Origin: Prevotellaceae bacterium
Lineage (GTDB): Bacteria; Bacteroidota; Bacteroidia; Bacteroidales; UBA932
Assembly (NCBI GenBank): GCA_031265155.1
Contig: JAISDB010000033.1
Location: 1 to 43,041 of the forward strand
Direction of reading: 5' to 3'
DNA length: 43,041 bases
This document shows, piece by piece, positions 38,389 to 43,041 of this stretch (its first letter is position 1; every line of letters starts with the position of its first letter). A program made the position numbers and the translations under genes. The notes beneath the pieces were generated by a model, which was not told the DNA's origin, did no database searches, and saw only the letters and a list, made by a program, of their open reading frames with translations.

Positions 38389-39366
38389 ATGTACACAGAA
38401 ATAGAAATTAAATCGCTGATAAATAAAGCGTTATCAAGCATTATCACACGAAATTCGCCTGTAGAACTGTATGATCCGATTTTATACAGCATTTCGATTG
38501 GCGGCAAGCGTATTAGACCGGTATTATGTTTGCTGTGCTATAATCTTTTTAAAGAAACAATAGATAACAATATTATCATGCCGGCAGCAGGAATTGAGAT
38601 TTTTCACGGATTTACTCTTATTCACGATGATATTATGGATAATGCCGAAATTCGTCGCGGCAACACAACTGTTCATAAAAAATGGAACAAAAATACGGCA
38701 ATACTTTCGGGCGATGCAATGTGCATGGAAGCATACAGGCTTGTAACTCAAACGAGTACGAATTATTTGCCGCAGATACTTGATGTATTTGGCAAAACGG
38801 CGGCGCAGGTTTGCGAAGGTCAGCAGTTTGATATAAATTTTGAAAGCAGGTTTTTGATTTCAGAAGACGATTACCTTATGATGATAGGTTTAAAAACAGC
38901 GGCTATGGTTGCAGCGTCCGCAAAGATAGGCGCTATTGTCGGCGAAGCATCAATATCCGATTGCGAAAATCTTTATCAGTTCGGATATAATCTGGGAATG
39001 GCGTTTCAAATTCAGGATGATGTGCTTGATACTTACGGAAATCCGGCTGTTTTCGGAAAAGCCATAGGAGGCGACATTGTGTCAAACAAAAAGACGTTTT
39101 TGCTGGTGTCGGCTTTGATACGCGCGCAGGGCAGGCAAATGTGCAATCTTGAAAATCTGCTGAAAGCTGAAAACATTGCCGTAGATGAAAAAATAGAAGA
39201 AATCAAAAAAATATTTGATGAACTTGAAATAAAGCAGCTTGCCGATACAAGAATCAGTCATTATTTCAAAGCGGCAATGGAATACCTCGACAGGATTGAA
39301 ATGAACCTGTACCGAAAAGAAAATATTATAAAATTTACTAACGAACTTATCGACAGAAATTATTAA
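38389..39366 (+). CDS. Polyprenyl (isoprenyl) diphosphate synthase
   Basis: GGKRIRPVLCLL, first Asp-rich motif LIHDDIMDNAEIRRG, second FQIQDDVLDTYG. Start trimmed to ATG 38389. Confidence 0.93.
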   Translation: MYTEIEIKSLINKALSSIITRNSPVELYDPILYSISIGGKRIRPVLCLLCYNLFKETIDNNIIMPAAGIEIFHGFTLIHDDIMDNAEIRRGNTTVHKKWNKNTAILSGDAMCMEAYRLVTQTSTNYLPQILDVFGKTAAQVCEGQQFDINFESRFLISEDDYLMMIGLKTAAMVAASAKIGAIVGEASISDCENLYQFGYNLGMAFQIQDDVLDTYGNPAVFGKAIGGDIVSNKKTFLLVSALIRAQGRQMCNLENLLKAENIAVDEKIEEIKKIFDELEIKQLADTRISHYFKAAMEYLDRIEMNLYRKENIIKFTNELIDRNY

Positions 39367-39394
39367 AAACCGAATAATCACAAAAATAAAAATT

Positions 39395-39997
39395 ATGTTT
39401 ACCGAAATCTGCAATCGTATTTTCAAAGAAAGCATGGAAAAGTATCACGAAACCGATAATGTTGATACTCCAATACAAAACCCTTATGCTATCAGGACAG
39501 TTGAATATTTTTTATATCTTAAAAACTGGATCGATACTGTTCAGTGGCATTACGAAGATATTATTCGCAACCCGAATATAAATCCTGTCGAAGCCCTTGT
39601 CTTGAAGCGGAAAATAGACAAATCGAATCAGGATCGCACCGATCTGGTTGAGCTTATCGACAGTTATTTCCTTGACAGATATAAAGATGTAAAGCCATGC
39701 GCCGATGCAGCGATAAATACCGAAAGTCCGGCTTGGGCTATAGACAGGCTGTCGATTCTTGCATTGAAAATCTATCACATGCAGCAGGAAGCAATTCGCC
39801 GGGACGCATCTGCCGAACATAAGGCTGAATGTCAAAAAAAACTGGATATTCTGCTTGAACAGCAAAAAGACCTTTCGGGCGCAATAGAACAGTTAATCAG
39901 CGATATAGAATCAGGCAGAAAATACATGAAGGTTTACAGGCAAATGAAAATGTACAACGACCCGTCACTAAATCCTGTGCTGTACGAAAAAAAATAA
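39395..39997 (+). CDS. DUF4254-like conserved protein
   Basis: 200 aa; position next to a GT9 glycosyltransferase and sequence style (NPYAIRTVEYFLYLKNWIDTVQWHYEDIIR) match DUF4254 as I recall it. Confidence 0.65.
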   Translation: MFTEICNRIFKESMEKYHETDNVDTPIQNPYAIRTVEYFLYLKNWIDTVQWHYEDIIRNPNINPVEALVLKRKIDKSNQDRTDLVELIDSYFLDRYKDVKPCADAAINTESPAWAIDRLSILALKIYHMQQEAIRRDASAEHKAECQKKLDILLEQQKDLSGAIEQLISDIESGRKYMKVYRQMKMYNDPSLNPVLYEKK

Positions 39998-40027
39998 AGT
40001 TTTATTCACGGGTAACATGATAATAAA

Positions 40028-41020
40028 ATGGCATGTACTTTGATAATCCGGCTGTCTGCAATGGGAGATGTGGCAATGACTGTTCCCGTTTTATATTCTG
40101 TTGCCGATCGTTACCCTGACGATAAATTTGTATTGTTGACTAAAAGTAATTTCCAGTCGCTGTTCATCAACAAACCGCCAAATTTGGAAATCTATGCAGT
40201 TCACACAAAGGGCAGACACAAAGGCATAAAAGGCATGTGGAAGCTACTGCATGAGCTGAACGAAAAAAAAATTGACCGTGTCGCCGATTTGCATCAGGTA
40301 TTGCGTTCTGTTGAAATTGACTGCTATTTTGGACTGAAAGGAAAAAAGATCGCCGTTATTGACAAGGGCAGGGCAGATAAAAAGGCTCTTACACGCAAAA
40401 ACAACAAAAAATATTCACAGTTAAAATCATCTGTCGAGCGCTATCGGAATGTTTTTGAAAAATTGGGATATGATGCTTCATTGAATTTTTCTTCTTTATT
40501 TGAAGATAAGCAAAAGCACGATGAAATCCGTATCGGGATAGCGCCGCTTGCCAAACATGCAGGTAAAATTTATCCTGCTGCAAAAATGAATGAAGTAATT
40601 CGCTTATTGTGTGAAAAGCCGGCAATTAAAATATTCCTGTTTGGAGGCGCAGATGAACGAAAGCACTTGGAAAATCTTGCCGAAAACCGCAAGTGCGTGG
40701 AATTAACCACAGGGCAGCTGTCTTTTCACGAAGAACTTCTTTTAATGAACAGTCTGGATGTAATGCTTTCGATGGATTCTGCCAACATGCATTTGGCTTC
40801 ATTGGTAAATATTCCTGTAATTTCAATTTGGGGAGCAACGCATCCCTACGCAGGATTTTACGGATACCGTCAAAATCCGGATAACGCGGTTCAGGCGGAT
40901 ATGCCTTGCCGCCCGTGTTCCGTTTTTGGAAACAAACCTTGCAGATACGGCACTTACGCCTGTTTTAGTCAAATAAAGCCCGAAATGATTGTAGAAAAAA
41001 TTATGAATGTCATTAATTAA
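40028..41020 (+). CDS. Glycosyltransferase family 9 (heptosyltransferase-like)
   Basis: IIRLSAMGDVAMTVPVLYSVADRYP, SMDSANMHLASLVNIPVISIWGATHP, CRPCSVFGNKPC. Confidence 0.92.
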   Translation: MACTLIIRLSAMGDVAMTVPVLYSVADRYPDDKFVLLTKSNFQSLFINKPPNLEIYAVHTKGRHKGIKGMWKLLHELNEKKIDRVADLHQVLRSVEIDCYFGLKGKKIAVIDKGRADKKALTRKNNKKYSQLKSSVERYRNVFEKLGYDASLNFSSLFEDKQKHDEIRIGIAPLAKHAGKIYPAAKMNEVIRLLCEKPAIKIFLFGGADERKHLENLAENRKCVELTTGQLSFHEELLLMNSLDVMLSMDSANMHLASLVNIPVISIWGATHPYAGFYGYRQNPDNAVQADMPCRPCSVFGNKPCRYGTYACFSQIKPEMIVEKIMNVIN

Positions 41021-41023
41021 TAC

Positions 41024-41911
41024 ATGTATCACATAATTAGCAAAATATGTTTTTTATTTTCGCTGCTGCCTTTTAGAGCGCTGTACCTTTTTTCGAATAT
41101 TTTATATTTTCCTATGTATTATTGCATTCGCTACAGAAGAAAAATAACCAGAAAAAATCTTTTAAATGCCTTTCCCGAAAAGGATTTGAAAACAATCATC
41201 AAAATAGAAAAAAAGTTTTATTCCTTTTTTTGCGATTACATGGTCGAAACCGTTAAATTATTTTCGATAAGCGAGAAAAGTATTCGCAGGCGGATGACTT
41301 TTGAAGGCGTTGAAGATGTGGTAAAGGAAATGGGAAACGACAAATCGTGCATCCTGATACTGGGACACTACTGTAACTGGGAATGGGTAACTTCCGTTCC
41401 TTTGCATTTGTCGGATAACAGCAATTTCGTTTTCGGACAGATTTATCAGCCGCTGCAAAACAGCCTGTTTGACAGACTTTTTCTGAAAATCAGAAGCCGT
41501 TTTAATGCACAAAACATCCCGCGAAAAAGCATATTGAGAAGCATTGCCGGTTTTAAAAAAGAAAACAGGCAGTTCGTCATCGGGTTTATTTCCGACCAGA
41601 CGCCGCAATGGCACAGCGACAGCCGCTGGATTGATTTCCTGAATCAGGATACCTGCGTTTTTCAGGGAACCGAACACATTGCCCGCAGAACGCAATCGGC
41701 TGTTTTTTATGTTGACATTAAAAGAGTAAAACGCGGATATTACAACTGTAAGTTTGTGCTTTTATCAGCCGGTCCGCATGAATTGCCGGAATATGCTTTA
41801 ACCGACATGTATTTTCAGCATTTGGAAAAAACAATTCGCCGCAATCCGCCTTACTGGCTGTGGTCGCACAACCGATGGAAACGACCGCGAACAGTAATCG
41901 GCGATAATTAG
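41024..41911 (+). CDS. Lipid A biosynthesis-type lysophospholipid acyltransferase
   Basis: 295 aa; GHYCNWEW (HX4E acyltransferase motif), FISDQTPQ, FQGTEHIARRTQSAVFYV. Confidence 0.9.
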   Translation: MYHIISKICFLFSLLPFRALYLFSNILYFPMYYCIRYRRKITRKNLLNAFPEKDLKTIIKIEKKFYSFFCDYMVETVKLFSISEKSIRRRMTFEGVEDVVKEMGNDKSCILILGHYCNWEWVTSVPLHLSDNSNFVFGQIYQPLQNSLFDRLFLKIRSRFNAQNIPRKSILRSIAGFKKENRQFVIGFISDQTPQWHSDSRWIDFLNQDTCVFQGTEHIARRTQSAVFYVDIKRVKRGYYNCKFVLLSAGPHELPEYALTDMYFQHLEKTIRRNPPYWLWSHNRWKRPRTVIGDN

Positions 41912-41999
41912 TCAAATCAAAGCTAAACAAGCTGCTTATACATGTTTACGACATAAATCGCTCCTTACGGGTAATTCATTAAATATTTATACAGAACAG

Positions 42000-42175
42000 A
42001 TTATTATATGCTTAAAATTCATCTGTTTATTGAAACGCTATTGCGAACCGCTTGCGGTGAAGCAATCCAATTGCCATGTTCTTTTATAGATTGCTTCGTC
42101 GTTACACTCCTCGCAATGACGGCAGAATAATATATTGCCGATAAGGCATATAATGTTTTATTAAATATAAACTCA
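42000..42175 (-). repeat. REP-like ~200-bp dispersed repeat, copy 2 (opposite orientation)
   Basis: Reverse complement aligns with 29120-29330, except that the inner 28-bp unit is inverted (42090-42117). Confidence 0.85.
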
Positions 42176-42284
42176 GGTTTATAAAGATTATTATATTCGT
42201 TGATTTGTCTTGACGCAAAATCAGCCAACAGTAGAATCGCAAAACAAAAATCACCGCAGGGCGCGAGCCTCATACCTTCATTGT

Positions 42285-42316
42285 AAACCTAACAGGTTTC
42301 AAAAACCTGTTAGGTT
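42285..42316. repeat. Perfect 15-bp inverted repeat with 2-nt spacer
   Basis: AAACCTAACAGGTTT CA AAACCTGTTAGGTTT. Confidence 0.85.
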
Positions 42317-42343
42317 TTGTTTCTGTTTCGTTCCATAGGAACG

Positions 42344-42459
42344 GAATGTTGGTAGAAACATAATCACCCCCATACCATCCGCGCGGAGCGCTGTTGATGA
42401 CATGAAACACCGTCGGTAACCCGCGCGATATACACGTCGTACCGCTTTCTACCAACATT
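42344..42459. repeat. MITE-like inverted-repeat element
   Basis: 14-bp perfect inverted repeat AATGTTGGTAGAAA (42344) / TTTCTACCAACATT (42446) around a GC-richer interior. Confidence 0.6.
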
Positions 42460-42595
42460 TTGTCCCTGACGGGACATTGTTTATTTACGATTTTCGTACT
42501 TGCCATTGACTATTTACTTTATAATTTTCAACTTTATAAACTTTCTAACTTTTTTCACTCTTCGTTCTTCAGGGCTCACCTGCAAAACCCTGTGT

Positions 42596-43041
42596 TTAGG
42601 CATAGAGCTTTGATAGGCGGAAAAGAAAAAAAGGAATATCAAGAACTCCCCTGAGTTCTGCCCTGAACGATTTGATTTTTGAGTTGAACGATTCCGCCGA
42701 GGCATTAGAGGATCGGTTCGTATAAAAGTTTAATATTTCTTCGCTGTGTTCATAAAAAGTTGCTGCAATAACGTTAAACGAGTGGAAGCCGGCTTCTTCT
42801 ACCTTATTATACCATCGGGCCATATTTAGTCGGGCGCTGTCTTTGATGGAACGTTTGTTAAATATCATCCGCAGGCTGTGGGAAAGTGAATAAGATTTCT
42901 CCATGTCAGGATATTGTTCGAACAGGAGTTTGGTGCGTTTGCGTTGGGAATTCGTCTGTTTCTCCCCTGACTTAAAAAGCAGGTAACGGCTTCCGGCCAA
43001 CAACTCTTTTCGGGTATCACCATTTTCAAAACGTTCGGGAA
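42596..43041 (-). mobile_element. Partial ISAon1/ISL3-like transposase (C-terminal part, runs off window)
   Basis: Frame remains open to the window edge (PERFENGDTRKELLAGSRYLLFK...); NRSSNASAESFNSKIKSFRAELRGVLDIPFFLFRLSKLYA is a transposase C-terminus. Confidence 0.85.

Noticed and set aside
42019-42273. 84-aa - strand ORF containing AVIARSVTTKQSI
   Set aside because: This is translation of the REP-like repeat (GTCATTGCGAGGAGTGTAACGACGAAGCAATC), not a gene.
42270-42506. 78-aa - strand ORF (NSAPRGWYGGDYVST)
   Set aside because: Falls entirely on the palindrome and MITE-like element; repeat-derived spurious ORF.
1-43041. CRISPR array, tRNA or rRNA genes
   Set aside because: No regularly spaced direct-repeat array and no cloverleaf or rRNA-like segments recognised by eye. 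A tRNAscan/CRISPR search could still find something subtle.

Overview
The window is a low-GC Bacteroidetes (probably Bacteroidales) chromosome segment. This assignment rests on the SusC/SusD pair, TAnnTTTG-type promoter motifs, GG-leader peptide and DUF4254/GT9 genes. Housekeeping genes (metF, mqnE, gltX, ddl, prmC, recX, ychF, thiL, uridine kinase, prenyl synthase, GT9, acyltransferase) are interspersed with accessory islands. The most interesting island is a compact, translationally coupled cassette at ~12.37-19.17 kb that looks like a complete radical-SAM RiPP (ribosomally made, modified peptide) system. It has a 70-aa double-glycine precursor whose core carries a mirror-like CxC-x11-CxC motif, a radical SAM/SPASM maturase, a large outer-membrane beta-barrel protein, a C39-peptidase ABC exporter with Asn at the usual Asp position of the triad, and a very short HlyD-like adaptor. 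The cassette has a 12-bp hairpin between precursor and maturase and is flanked by 36-bp imperfect direct repeats. Other accessory features are a cluster of cysteine-rich secreted proteins with duplicated leader and signal-peptide segments (24.8-28.3 kb), a structured palindromic RNA or element at ~28.74-28.87 kb, two related REP-like ~200-bp repeats at 29.1 and 42.1 kb whose inner 28 bp is inverted between copies, a Dam/HNH restriction-modification pair with an apparent degraded methyltransferase remnant, and an ISAon1/ISL3-like transposase running off the right edge. All calls come from reading the sequence and supplied translations; no searches were run.
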